This document shows, piece after piece, positions 36,559 to 45,323 of a stretch of 64,000 bases of DNA. The DNA is from Planctomycetota bacterium (GTDB lineage Bacteria; Planctomycetota; Planctomycetia; Pirellulales; Pirellulaceae), in NCBI GenBank assembly GCA_014238905.1, contig JABAAE010000001.1, positions 480,712 through 544,711 on the forward strand. The letters are read 5' to 3'. The notes beneath the pieces were generated by a model. The model was not told the origin of the DNA. It saw nothing but the letters and a program-made list of their open reading frames with translations, and did not search any database. Position 1 is the first letter of the stretch; the number at the start of each line of letters is the position of its first letter. Position numbers and translations under genes: made by a program.

Positions 36559-37587
36559 ATGAAAGAACTGGAAGTATCCAATGATTGCCTCCACGACAAA
36601 CAGCGTCTGCGGCAACGGATGGCGTCTGACGGTTACCTTTTTTTCAGGCGACTGATTGATGCCCAACGACTATTAGATCTGCGGGCACAAATGATGGCCG
36701 TTCTGCAGGCTGCCGGTTGGATAAAAGCGGGCACCAACCCTACTCTGGGCATCGCTACAGAAGGCGTGCAATGCACCGAAGGAGATCTAGAATATTCGGA
36801 TGTTTATCACCAGGTGTACCGGCTGCAAAGTTTCCATGAAACTGGTCATTGTCGGGAAATAATGGAAACCGTGGAAAAGATCCAAGGGTGCCCAATGCTG
36901 GCTCAGCCCCAAAAAGTGGCGAGACTCTGGTTTCCCAATTACACCCATCACACAACGCCGACTCATCAGGATTTCGTTCACTTTCAAGGGTCCTATGATA
37001 ACCTGACTTGCTGGAGTCCAATCGGCGATTGCCCACGCGAATTAGGTGGCCTCGCTGTTCTCAAGGGTTCACACAAAATCGCGACCGTTCTTGATCATCA
37101 TTTTTCACTGGGAGCCGGGAGCCTTCATCTGGACCCAGCACATCACGATGATCTTTCTGATGAATGGCTAACGACTGATTATGAGATCGGCGATACGTTG
37201 ATATTTCCGGCATTAACGATTCACAAGGCGTTGCCCAATCTCACCGATGATCAGCTTCGTATTTCACTTGACAATCGTTATCAGCGGCAGACAGACCCCA
37301 TTGCCGAACACATGTTGCAACCGCATCTCAATATTTTTAAGAATTTCACATGGGAACAAATCTACGAAAACTGGACCGACGACCGTCTGCAGTACTATTG
37401 GAAATCACTCGGCCTTCAAGTGCTTCCCCGCATTATGGACTATTTGGAAAAAGGGTTCGATGAAGCCATCAAGCTTGCCCAAAAGGGTGATCCTGATGCG
37501 AAACTTCACCTACGCCGCACGATTGAAAGAGATCCTGAATCACCTCAGGCTCACCGCGCCATGCTCGTTTTCTCAAAACAGCTTTGA
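36559..37587 (+). CDS. Phytanoyl-CoA dioxygenase (PhyH) family protein
   Basis: A 342-residue Fe(II)/2-oxoglutarate-dependent oxygenase of the PhyH family. The iron facial triad is visible: HQDFVHFQG (His-x-Asp) near residue 137 and the distal His in ALTIHKALPN, with the 2-oxoglutarate-binding Arg in LRISLDNRY. No signal peptide, so cytosolic. PhyH proteins hydroxylate lipids, amino acids or natural products; the substrate here is unknown. The C-terminal 80 residues are helical and not part of the oxygenase core. ATG at 36559. It lies 69 bp after the SASA gene and may be cotranscribed; convergent with the Gfo/Idh gene. Confidence 0.88.
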   Translation: MKELEVSNDCLHDKQRLRQRMASDGYLFFRRLIDAQRLLDLRAQMMAVLQAAGWIKAGTNPTLGIATEGVQCTEGDLEYSDVYHQVYRLQSFHETGHCREIMETVEKIQGCPMLAQPQKVARLWFPNYTHHTTPTHQDFVHFQGSYDNLTCWSPIGDCPRELGGLAVLKGSHKIATVLDHHFSLGAGSLHLDPAHHDDLSDEWLTTDYEIGDTLIFPALTIHKALPNLTDDQLRISLDNRYQRQTDPIAEHMLQPHLNIFKNFTWEQIYENWTDDRLQYYWKSLGLQVLPRIMDYLEKGFDEAIKLAQKGDPDAKLHLRRTIERDPESPQAHRAMLVFSKQL

Positions 37588-37694
37588 CAAAACCGGGCAG
37601 CATCCCCCGAAAGTATCCCCTGGCAACCAGGAATCAAGCTCCTCGTCACCGGGCGCAAAAATTCGGTGGTTTTGTCCTCGTCCCCAATGGACCG

Positions 37695-39074
37695 CTAAGA
37701 CATCTCAATCTCATACCCCTTTCTCTTGGGACGGGCGACCAGCGCTTGAGCCTGAGCATCATCGACAACCCGTTCTGTTTCGGGGTCCCACGTGATTTTT
37801 CGATTTAATCGAGCGGCAATACCAGCCAAGTGACAGGTTGAAAGCGCTCGGTGGTGGCTGAAGACATCAGAAATGGGCTCGTGGCGGTCTTTCACTGATT
37901 GAAAAAAATTGGTGAGGTGATCGGTCAATTTTCTGTTTTTATAAACCTTCTCCTCAGCGCCATCCGGTAGAGGGTTGTTTTTCAATTCCTCGACCGGCTT
38001 TCCCGATAAGCGACCACGGTTAACGAAAATACGTCCTTCAGTGCCTTCGAAAAGGATACCGTTATCGGTGTCGTGGCGGATCGTCAACTCCATGCCATCC
38101 GCATAGATGGCCTTGATATTAAATTTGGTCGCCGTGTTGTAACGGTCGCGTTGAACCGGTTGCCCTTCGCTGAATTCGACAGGATGTTCAACCAGAATAG
38201 GATGGATGGAAAGAGGGCCGGTGTTCGTTTTTTCCATCCCCCAGGTGGCGATATCAACATGATGAGCGCCCCAATCCGTCAGCTTTCCCCCAGAGTATTC
38301 ATACCACCAGCGAAAGTCGTAATGGGTTCGCGACCATGTTTTGACCTCGTTGGGAGCACCGGCTTTGCTATGGAAATCTGTCATCTCAGCAGGGCCCACC
38401 CAGCGATCCCAGTCAAAATGCGGAGGAGGCTGGGTGACAGGCAGCTCAGGGCTGGTGGGAGCTCCCCCAACACCGCATTGGACCTTGGTAATTTTTCCCA
38501 GCCGCCCTTCCCGGATCATTGCGATGGCCCGAACCATCCTGGGAATGCTTCGCTGCTGTGTACCAATTTGCATGATTCGGCCCGTCCGCCGGCAGACTTC
38601 ACTGATCAACTGCCCCTCTTCGATGGTCAGCGTCATCGGCTTTTCGCAATAAACATCTTTGCCGGACAACATCGCTTCAATCGCGACCTTGGCATGCCAG
38701 TGGTCCGGTGTCACGATGTGGACAATATCAATGTCATCCCGATCAATAATCGCCCGATAATCCTCCATCGCTGCGGGCTGCTTGTTCAGCCACTGCTTAA
38801 CCAGATCCTGTGCTTTTTCAACTCGGTGTCGATCAACATCACAAACCGCAACAATATCACTGAACTTTGGAAATTGTTTACCCAATCCGTGCGGCCCATT
38901 AGCTACTGTGGCTCGCTGATCCCACCGGCTGCCACATCCTACGACGGCAACCGTAGGTCGATCGTTGCTGCTCTTAAAACCAAATGCTCGTTCTGTGGGT
39001 TTGGTGATGATCCCAATTCCTGCAGCGGCGGTCGTCGTCAGAAAGCCGCGACGGGTCTGGCTTTGAAATTGCAT
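37695..39074 (-). CDS. TAT-exported Gfo/Idh/MocA-family oxidoreductase
   Basis: A 459-residue oxidoreductase. The N terminus has a twin-arginine signal (SQTRRGFLTTTAAAG), a known planctomycete trait for this family. The Rossmann domain starts at VAVVGCGSR; the EKPMTLTIEEG motif is the conserved EKP used for catalysis in the family, and the C-terminal domain holds the GAHHVDIATWGME segment typical of secreted planctomycete members. It probably oxidises or reduces a sugar derivative with NAD(P) bound before export. ATG at 39074 is preferred to one at 39089. A long plus-strand frame (38073-39359) here is antisense shadow. Confidence 0.9.
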   Translation of the reverse strand: MQFQSQTRRGFLTTTAAAGIGIITKPTERAFGFKSSNDRPTVAVVGCGSRWDQRATVANGPHGLGKQFPKFSDIVAVCDVDRHRVEKAQDLVKQWLNKQPAAMEDYRAIIDRDDIDIVHIVTPDHWHAKVAIEAMLSGKDVYCEKPMTLTIEEGQLISEVCRRTGRIMQIGTQQRSIPRMVRAIAMIREGRLGKITKVQCGVGGAPTSPELPVTQPPPHFDWDRWVGPAEMTDFHSKAGAPNEVKTWSRTHYDFRWWYEYSGGKLTDWGAHHVDIATWGMEKTNTGPLSIHPILVEHPVEFSEGQPVQRDRYNTATKFNIKAIYADGMELTIRHDTDNGILFEGTEGRIFVNRGRLSGKPVEELKNNPLPDGAEEKVYKNRKLTDHLTNFFQSVKDRHEPISDVFSHHRALSTCHLAGIAARLNRKITWDPETERVVDDAQAQALVARPKRKGYEIEMS

Positions 39075-39360
39075 GATAATGGTTACCAAAAAAGGGGTGA
39101 TCTGTCGGGAAGAAAACGCTGCTCATCCAAACCGTCTTCTGCTACCTTGCGAGTTATCAGAGCATTCGGTTGGCTGCTGTATTGTAATAGCGTCAGCCGC
39201 AAAATGCTCTTGGTCATGATGCAGTCAACCTCAAATCCATGTAAGATTGCCAGCGACGTTTTTCCTGCCAGCAAACTCAAATGGATATTCCGGCGGTTTC
39301 AAGTTAGGATTGTCTGGACGGGTGGCCTCAAAAACAATCACCGAGTGACGTACATTTAAC

Positions 39361-40206
39361 ATGTCAGAAACAAAACAGGATGACAGCCAGGACGCCGATC
39401 GAAATTGGCGTTCGACCTGCTACGAGATCATTTTTGAAGCCGACACCCCGGCTGGGAAAACGTTCGATGTATTGCTTTTAATTGCAATCCTGTTGAGCGT
39501 ACTGAGCCTGATGCTGGAGTCCGTTGATAGCATTCAGCAGAAAAACCCTGTTCTTCTCCGGTCGGCTGAGTGGTTTTTTACTATCCTGTTCACCATCGAG
39601 TACAGCCTTCGAATCGCTTGTGCGCCGCGGCCGCTGCGTTACATATTCAGTTTTTATGGGGTGGTAGATTTGCTTGCCATTCTTCCTACCTACCTGGTCG
39701 CCCTGCCCATTTTCCACGAAAGAGCTCAGGGATTATCGGTCATTCGGGCGTTACGCCTCTTGAGGGCTTTTCGGATCTTTAAGCTGGCCCATATGCTGTC
39801 CGAAGCCAAATCGCTTCGGGAGGCCATCTGGGCTTCCCGTGCGAAAATTGCCGTATTCCTCACTTTTATTCTGATCTCCGTTGTCATCGTGGGATCGGCG
39901 ATGCATCTGATTGAAAGGGGTACACCCGGTTTTGATTCGATCCCGGAAAGTATGTACTGGGCCATCGTCACCATGACCACCGTTGGCTACGGGGATATTT
40001 CGCCCGTGACACCTGCCGGCAAAACGATGGCGGCCTGCATGATGATGTTGGGATACTGCATGATTATCGTACCGACTGGGATCGTCTCGGCCGAAATTGC
40101 CAGCGCCGGCGGAAAAATGGTGACCACTCGAACGTGTCCGAATTGCATGTCAGAAGGCCACGATCAAGATGCTCAATACTGCAAGTATTGTTCGGAGGAA
40201 CTCTAA
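39361..40206 (+). CDS. Voltage-gated-type potassium channel with C-terminal zinc ribbon
   Basis: A 281-residue ion channel subunit of the Kv/ion-transporter family. S1-S6 helices cover about residues 35-245. An S4-like segment has repeated arginines (RALRLLRAFRIF), and the pore loop has the potassium filter TTVGYGD near residue 205. The C terminus carries CPNCMSEGHDQDAQYCKYC, a four-cysteine zinc ribbon seen on other prokaryotic channels of this type and probably a tetramer or ligand-sensing element. It should conduct potassium in the inner membrane; gating by voltage is inferred from S4. ATG at 39361. Divergent from the Gfo/Idh gene across 286 bp. Confidence 0.92.
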   Translation: MSETKQDDSQDADRNWRSTCYEIIFEADTPAGKTFDVLLLIAILLSVLSLMLESVDSIQQKNPVLLRSAEWFFTILFTIEYSLRIACAPRPLRYIFSFYGVVDLLAILPTYLVALPIFHERAQGLSVIRALRLLRAFRIFKLAHMLSEAKSLREAIWASRAKIAVFLTFILISVVIVGSAMHLIERGTPGFDSIPESMYWAIVTMTTVGYGDISPVTPAGKTMAACMMMLGYCMIIVPTGIVSAEIASAGGKMVTTRTCPNCMSEGHDQDAQYCKYCSEEL

Positions 40207-40240
40207 CCGGAAAACGTGAGTCCGTTCCGGTGCATCCCTC

Positions 40241-40307
40241 TGGCTGGCAATTTGGCTGACTGGCTGGCAAAATGATTCTCTTTACCGATCAATTTTTACT
40301 TTACCGA
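40241..40307. repeat. Two interspersed short direct repeats downstream of the channel gene
   Basis: TGGCTGGCAA occurs at 40241-40250 and 40261-40270, and CTTTACCGA at 40280-40288 and 40299-40307. Two successive short repeats just after a gene's end resemble the arrangement at 6615-6674. Confidence 0.75.
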
Positions 40308-40339
40308 AATCCTTCGCCTCATACTCGACCGGATTATTT

Positions 40340-41932
40340 ATGCGATCTGTCCTCTACGCCATCCTGCTAATCTTCACAACCCTCGCCACACAAAATCATG
40401 GCTGGGCAGAAAATTCCGGACGTCTCCGAACCGACAATCATTCAAAGTCACCCAACATTCTCTTTCTTTTTTCGGATGATCATGCCATCAATGCGATTTC
40501 TGCCTACGGCGGACCTTTGGCACCGATCGCACCAACACCCAATATTGACCGACTGGCAAAAGAAGGCGCGATTTTTCTGAATTCCTTTTGCGCAAATTCT
40601 ATTTGTGGACCTTCTCGAGCGACAATTCTCACCGGAAAGCACAGTCACAAAAACGGATTCATGCGAAACACGGGAAAGGGACTCGACCAAAGTCAATGGA
40701 CAGTCGCCAAGGCACTTCAAAAGACAGGTTACCAAACCGCTGTCATCGGAAAATGGCACCTGAAAACGACACCCGTTGGATTTGATCACTTCGAAATTTT
40801 CCCAGGGCAGGGCAGTTATTACAATCCGGTTTTCATTCAAAAGAATGGTTCTCAAAAACGATTTGAAGGATATGCAACCGACCTGACCACCGACAAGTCT
40901 ATTGCCTGGCTGGACCAACGCGACAAATCAAAGCCATTTTTCCTGATGTGTCAGCACAAAGCTCCCCACCGTACCTTTTCACCAGCAATCCGCCATCTGG
41001 ACGCTTTTGACGAAGTCACATTTCCGGAACCCGATACACTTTTTGATGATTATTCCAACCGCAGCAAAACGTTGTCCAAAAACGAAATGGAAATCGATCG
41101 GCATTTTGATTGGGCATACGATGCCAAAGTGCGAAAGGACGAACGTGGCAACATTCAACTGCCCAAACCCGACCGATACGGAACACCTGAGTACAATCGA
41201 ATGACCGCTTCCCAGAAACTGGAGTGGGACAGTCATTTTGGACCCGCCAACAGAAAGTTTCTTGCCGATTACGCAGCCGGTAAACTTTCCAAGAAAGATA
41301 TCGTTCGCTGGAAGTACCAGCGCTATATGAAGAACTATCTTGCAACAGTGAAGGCGGTCGACGAAAGTGTTGGAAGAATGTTGCAATACCTCGACGACCA
41401 CGGCCTAGCGGAAAACACCGTCGTGATTTACTCTTCCGATCAGGGATTTTTCCTCGGGGAACATGGTTGGTATGACAAACGATGGATGTTTGAAGAATCT
41501 TTTCGAATGCCATTCTTGGTTCGTTGGCCTGGGGAAACCAAGCCCGGACACCGTCCAGATGAATTGATTCAAAATATCGATTATGCACCAACCTTTCTTG
41601 AGATCGCCGGCGAACCCAGCCCGGCTGAAATCCAGGGGAAATCACTGGTTCGGCTAATGAAAAACCAACCAACTGAATGGCGAAAGTCGATTTACTATGC
41701 CTACTATGAGTTTGGCGAACACGCTGTCCCTCGGCATTTTGGTGTCCGTACGATGCGCCATAAGCTTATTTATTTTCCGGGCACCAATGAATGGAATCTT
41801 TTTGATCTGAAAACCGATCCTGGTGAATTGAAGAGCGTGGACGCCGATCCCACGCAACAGGTTGTCAAAAACGAATTGACAGCGGAGTTTCATCGACTTC
41901 GAAAAGTCTACGATGCACCAGCATTTCGTTAG
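40340..41932 (+). CDS. Secreted formylglycine-dependent sulfatase
   Basis: A 530-residue type I sulfatase. Signal peptide to about residue 23. The metal-binding FSDDH follows near residue 45, and the modification motif CGPSRATILTG has the Cys (89) converted to formylglycine in active enzymes. Further hallmarks: IGKWHLK, the SSDQGFFLGEHGW segment that supplies further metal and substrate residues, and a C-terminal FDLKTDPGE block usual in planctomycete sulfatases. It should remove sulfate esters or N-sulfate from glycans in the periplasm or outside; relatives include heparan N-sulfatase-like and GlcNAc-6-sulfatase-like enzymes, which I cannot distinguish. No maturase is in the window. ATG at 40340, close after the channel gene. 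Confidence 0.93.
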   Translation: MRSVLYAILLIFTTLATQNHGWAENSGRLRTDNHSKSPNILFLFSDDHAINAISAYGGPLAPIAPTPNIDRLAKEGAIFLNSFCANSICGPSRATILTGKHSHKNGFMRNTGKGLDQSQWTVAKALQKTGYQTAVIGKWHLKTTPVGFDHFEIFPGQGSYYNPVFIQKNGSQKRFEGYATDLTTDKSIAWLDQRDKSKPFFLMCQHKAPHRTFSPAIRHLDAFDEVTFPEPDTLFDDYSNRSKTLSKNEMEIDRHFDWAYDAKVRKDERGNIQLPKPDRYGTPEYNRMTASQKLEWDSHFGPANRKFLADYAAGKLSKKDIVRWKYQRYMKNYLATVKAVDESVGRMLQYLDDHGLAENTVVIYSSDQGFFLGEHGWYDKRWMFEESFRMPFLVRWPGETKPGHRPDELIQNIDYAPTFLEIAGEPSPAEIQGKSLVRLMKNQPTEWRKSIYYAYYEFGEHAVPRHFGVRTMRHKLIYFPGTNEWNLFDLKTDPGELKSVDADPTQQVVKNELTAEFHRLRKVYDAPAFR

Positions 41933-42300
41933 CCAACCGATGCAGCAGCTTCTGCCTGTTGACCTCAGTAGCAGAAAACCTCCCCGGTGATTACTCCGGT
42001 ACAGCAAATGCTTCCAGAATGGATATTTGTTGGTAATGCAACTTTTTTCGAGGTATAAAATGGCCGTCTGGAATTGAGCCCCCGGGGAATGCCTTTTACC
42101 GGTTCCGCTTGCCCGTGCTGGGGAACGTCGACCACGCTAACTAAAATCAATCCGAGCCAAATTCCAATCCAACCGAATCGATTCCAAACACTTTCAGCAC
42201 GCAAAGCCATTGGTCCATCGAATAAAAACTCTCCGGAGTTAATCGGTAAATTATTGAAAATCTCACCAGCTTGTCTTACCCATTCTAAACGTATGCCGTT
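41933..42300. other. Convergent gap between the sulfatase and second ceramidase-like gene
   Basis: About 370 bp. One minus-strand frame (41965-42210) could be a small exported protein and is listed separately. I see no clear terminator. Confidence 0.35.
41965..42210 (-). CDS. Possible small exported peptide
   Basis: An 81-codon minus-strand frame. The predicted N terminus looks like a signal peptide (basic start, then FGWIGIWLGLILVSVV, ending near HGQA), followed by about 45 residues with a CC pair and a final Cys. Its position 90 bp after a gene on the same strand would allow cotranscription. No family is recognised and no ribosome site is clear, so chance remains likely. Confidence 0.3.
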   Translation of the reverse strand: MALRAESVWNRFGWIGIWLGLILVSVVDVPQHGQAEPVKGIPRGLNSRRPFYTSKKVALPTNIHSGSICCTGVITGEVFCY

Positions 42301-43725
42301 CTATTTATTTATCAGCAATTCTGTAAGCGATTTCCTGATGAGTTGTTCACAACCAGGGTCCACCCACAACCATTGATCGTCAAACCCGTCCTGAAAAGCC
42401 GATAGGGTAGGGATGTAGCCCGGCCAACATTCGCCATAACCGATCGAAAAAACAAATTGATCCCCGGCAATCTCCTGAGCCATCAGTTGATATCCCACGA
42501 AGGCCTCAGCTGGAAAAAGTACGATTTTGGCAGCACCAAAATCAACGACCGGGAAATGGATCGGCTGTTTAGACTCCACCCGATTCAAACTGGACAGACC
42601 CATCGCCGCGAGAATCCTTTTTTCGGTCGGCAATTCCTCATCACCGAGAGTCTGTTGAAGTGAAATTCGTGTCAGCGAATCTGATTGTCGATAGGGTAGA
42701 AGAAGATTCTCTGATCGAAAATCCATTTTGGTTATCGGGATGGTCTCCTGAGATTCCCATGATTTTTTCATCGCCCGATGAAGCCGGTCCGCGAGGACCT
42801 TGCGGTTTTCCCTCGAACCATCATTGTACTTGCCTGCGGTGACATCACCGCTGCAACCGCTAAAGTAAATCTGTTGGACCGAAAAATCCTCGCGTTGAAG
42901 TTTCTCACGGGCTAACCCGACAAAATCTGAGCTCACCTCTCCTCGGCCATAAAAGCTCATCGGGTGAGTCGCATAGGAATGCATCGCTAGAATGGCCGTA
43001 TCCTGATTCCAGAAAGAGAGAGTCCTCAGAAATGGATCGATCGTTCCCTCGGGGGCAGAACTTAACGCCTCGTTCCGGCCACTTGCGCTACCGCGGGAAA
43101 AAGTCACCTGCCGGTTGGGTAGAAGGACACGCCGATTGGAGGCAATGCGATCAACCCTTGCCTTACCTGTGGCCAAATGAGTGACCCGAATTTTTTCCTC
43201 CAGAGAATAACTCACTGCCTTCGCTACTCGTTTCAGCGTTTCCTGATGAAATCTCTCCTGATAAAGCTCATCTTCCAGTCCTACCGATTTCAACAACGCT
43301 CCCGCACCCCTATCCACAACCGGCGCATCATGTTGGTGGAGTGCCGCGACCAGAACGTGAACGGGCGAGGTACCAGCGGCCTCCGCCAAAACGTTGCGCC
43401 ATTGATCATAGGACCCGTTCCGAATTTCACACCAATCGATAGCACAAAATACGATCGGCTTGCCTTTCCCGAACAATACAAACCCCTTGGCCAATAACGG
43501 GTCGAGAATTTTTCGTGATTTTGTGGGTAACACACCCATGCAACGGTGATTCAATGGAATCGTGACATCGGCCGAAAATGTCGCGATTTGAAACTCGGCT
43601 ACGGAGCGTTTTTTTTCAGCGACCACCGTGTCAAGCTGCTGTCTTGCCGAACAGAATCCTGACATCGCCAGTAGCACTAGCCCTTTCACACCCCACCCCG
43701 GCAAGAATCCAGATTTTTTCAGCAT
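42301..43725 (-). CDS. Secreted ceramidase-like protein 2
   Basis: A 474-residue distant relative of the neutral ceramidase N-terminal domain, also without the C-terminal domain. Signal peptide to about residue 28. Zinc-site equivalents: AALHQHDAPVV (in place of SHTHTGP) and SYATHPMSF. The nucleophile region reads SGDVTAG, closer to GDVS than in the 25-kb paralogue but still lacking the Ser. It should act outside the cytosol on an amide or ester substrate that I cannot name. A perfect AAGGAG ribosome site lies 8 nt before the ATG at 43725. Divergent from the FG-GAP gene. The two copies in the window are clearly different families of the same fold rather than recent duplicates. Confidence 0.8.
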   Translation of the reverse strand: MLKKSGFLPGWGVKGLVLLAMSGFCSARQQLDTVVAEKKRSVAEFQIATFSADVTIPLNHRCMGVLPTKSRKILDPLLAKGFVLFGKGKPIVFCAIDWCEIRNGSYDQWRNVLAEAAGTSPVHVLVAALHQHDAPVVDRGAGALLKSVGLEDELYQERFHQETLKRVAKAVSYSLEEKIRVTHLATGKARVDRIASNRRVLLPNRQVTFSRGSASGRNEALSSAPEGTIDPFLRTLSFWNQDTAILAMHSYATHPMSFYGRGEVSSDFVGLAREKLQREDFSVQQIYFSGCSGDVTAGKYNDGSRENRKVLADRLHRAMKKSWESQETIPITKMDFRSENLLLPYRQSDSLTRISLQQTLGDEELPTEKRILAAMGLSSLNRVESKQPIHFPVVDFGAAKIVLFPAEAFVGYQLMAQEIAGDQFVFSIGYGECWPGYIPTLSAFQDGFDDQWLWVDPGCEQLIRKSLTELLINK

Positions 43726-43733
43726 TTCAATTT

Positions 43734-43739
43734 CTCCTT
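43734..43739 (-). promoter_or_regulatory. Shine-Dalgarno site of ceramidase-like gene 2
   Basis: AAGGAG on the minus strand, 8 nt before the ATG at 43725. It sits in a 12-nt palindrome (CTCCTTAAGGAG), which could partly hide the site in the mRNA. Confidence 0.7.
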
Positions 43740-43968
43740 AAGGAGCATGAGAAGGGGATCGTCCAAACAGCTCATTATAAACCGGATTTGGCCACGCCAT
43801 TGAGCCTCCAATCGGTTTCCAACGGTCTCGATGGTTACCTTTTTTCGATAACAAAACTCCTCTTGGTTTCCCAAGGCGACGGCAATTTCAACTATCATTG
43901 GCAGAGGCTGCTGGGGTGTGAAAACAATCCAAGTCTCTCCAAAACAGACTGACCACAAGGAAAATCTA

Positions 43969-45222
43969 TTGAATAACCAAGATACCCATCGATCAAAGTC
44001 TGCCGCTGCGCAATGGACCCTTTGTTTATTGGCGATACCAATGACGATGGCCCTGCTGGGCTCCAATCTGCTTGGCCAGGCTATTTGGAAAAAGCACACA
44101 ATCAATGATCGCTCTCCCTTTGAGGCAGCCTGTGCGATGGACATCAACGGAGACCAAAAGCTGGATGTTTTTTGTGGCGACTCGTGGTATGCGGCCCCCA
44201 ACTGGAAACGCCATCGTGTGCGAACCGTCGCGGCAGGGACCAACCCCCATTACTACGAGGACTTCGCTGACCTACCAATGGATGTCAATGGTGACGGGAA
44301 AATTGATATCGTGACCTGTGCATATTTTAGTCGTCGGATTGGGTGGGTCGAGCAACCGGCTGATCCAACTCAACAATGGATTGAGCATGAAATCGATAAG
44401 CCAGGCTCTATGGAAACTGGAATATTGGTGGATATCAATGGTGATGCACAGCCCGATTTCTTGCCCAACATTGGCAATAACGTTTCGTGGTACCAGCTTA
44501 CTCGACAGAAACCAAAGGTCGCCTGGCAGCGGCATAATTTGGGCGGGGTGGGCGCCGGCCATGGCATTGGGGTTGGCGATATCAATCGAGACGGACGAAC
44601 CGATATCATCACTCCCAAAGGCTGGTACGAGCAGCCGGCGACGGGCAGTTCCAAAGATTGGGCATTCCACCCCGAATTTCAACTCGGTGCCGCCGGAATA
44701 CAGATCATCGGTCATGATTTCGATAGCGACGGTGATACCGATATCGTCTGGGGAATGGGACATCAACACGGTCTTTTCTGGCTAAGGCAAACGCCGGGAA
44801 AAAACGGAAAAAGAACTTGGTCACGCCAGCGAATTGATACAAGCTTTTCACAGGTGCATACCCTGCTTCTGGCTGACCTTGATGGCGACAAGGAACCAGA
44901 AATCGTTACCGGCAAGCGAGTTTATGCCCACGAGGTCGAACCGGGAGCCACCGACGCCAGTGTGATTTATGGATTTCGATTCGATCGAGCAAAAGACCGT
45001 TGGGTTCGCTATACCATTTATGAAGGTGTCCCTGCAAAAAACGCTCCTGCTGAAGCCGGCAAGCGATGGGCTTTGAAGGACTTTCCAATCGGCACAGCAG
45101 GAACCGGTTTACAAATCCAAGCTCGGGATATGGATGCCGATGGTGATCTCGATCTCATCTGTCCCGGAAAATCTGGCCTTTACTGGTTCGAAAACAAGCG
45201 AATCACTATTTCGGGATTGTAA
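43969..45222 (+). CDS. Secreted FG-GAP/VCBS repeat protein
   Basis: A 417-residue exported protein. A signal peptide ends near the LLGQA at about residue 35. At least seven FG-GAP-type calcium loops are seen: DINGDQKLD, DVNGDGKID, DINGDAQPD, DINRDGRTD, DFDSDGDTD, DLDGDKEPE and DMDADGDLD. Together they should form a seven-bladed beta-propeller for binding ligands or carbohydrates at the cell surface. No enzyme motif found. I use the TTG at 43969 because AAGGA (43957-43961) precedes it; a GTG at 43918 in the same frame would add 17 polar residues. The stop is followed at once by an in-frame ATG for the next gene (TAATG at 45220-45224). Confidence 0.85.
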   Translation: MNNQDTHRSKSAAAQWTLCLLAIPMTMALLGSNLLGQAIWKKHTINDRSPFEAACAMDINGDQKLDVFCGDSWYAAPNWKRHRVRTVAAGTNPHYYEDFADLPMDVNGDGKIDIVTCAYFSRRIGWVEQPADPTQQWIEHEIDKPGSMETGILVDINGDAQPDFLPNIGNNVSWYQLTRQKPKVAWQRHNLGGVGAGHGIGVGDINRDGRTDIITPKGWYEQPATGSSKDWAFHPEFQLGAAGIQIIGHDFDSDGDTDIVWGMGHQHGLFWLRQTPGKNGKRTWSRQRIDTSFSQVHTLLLADLDGDKEPEIVTGKRVYAHEVEPGATDASVIYGFRFDRAKDRWVRYTIYEGVPAKNAPAEAGKRWALKDFPIGTAGTGLQIQARDMDADGDLDLICPGKSGLYWFENKRITISGL

Positions 45223-45310
45223 TGGGGATTATCCAAAACCTCTATCCAAGCGATCGCTGGCAGCCATGCCAACCTCTAATTGCAATACCCATCCCCATTT
45301 CATTCTTGTC

Positions 45311-45315
45311 GGGAG
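45311..45315 (+). promoter_or_regulatory. Shine-Dalgarno site fixing the O-acetylesterase start
   Basis: GGGAG, 8 nt before the ATG at 45324. It supports this start over the ATG at 45222 that overlaps the previous stop. Confidence 0.6.
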
Positions 45316-45323
45316 TCTCCAGA

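Noticed and set aside
38073..39359. A 428-codon plus-strand open frame
   Set aside because: It is antisense to a well-supported Gfo/Idh/MocA gene over most of its length, and its translation has no recognisable domain and shadow-like composition.
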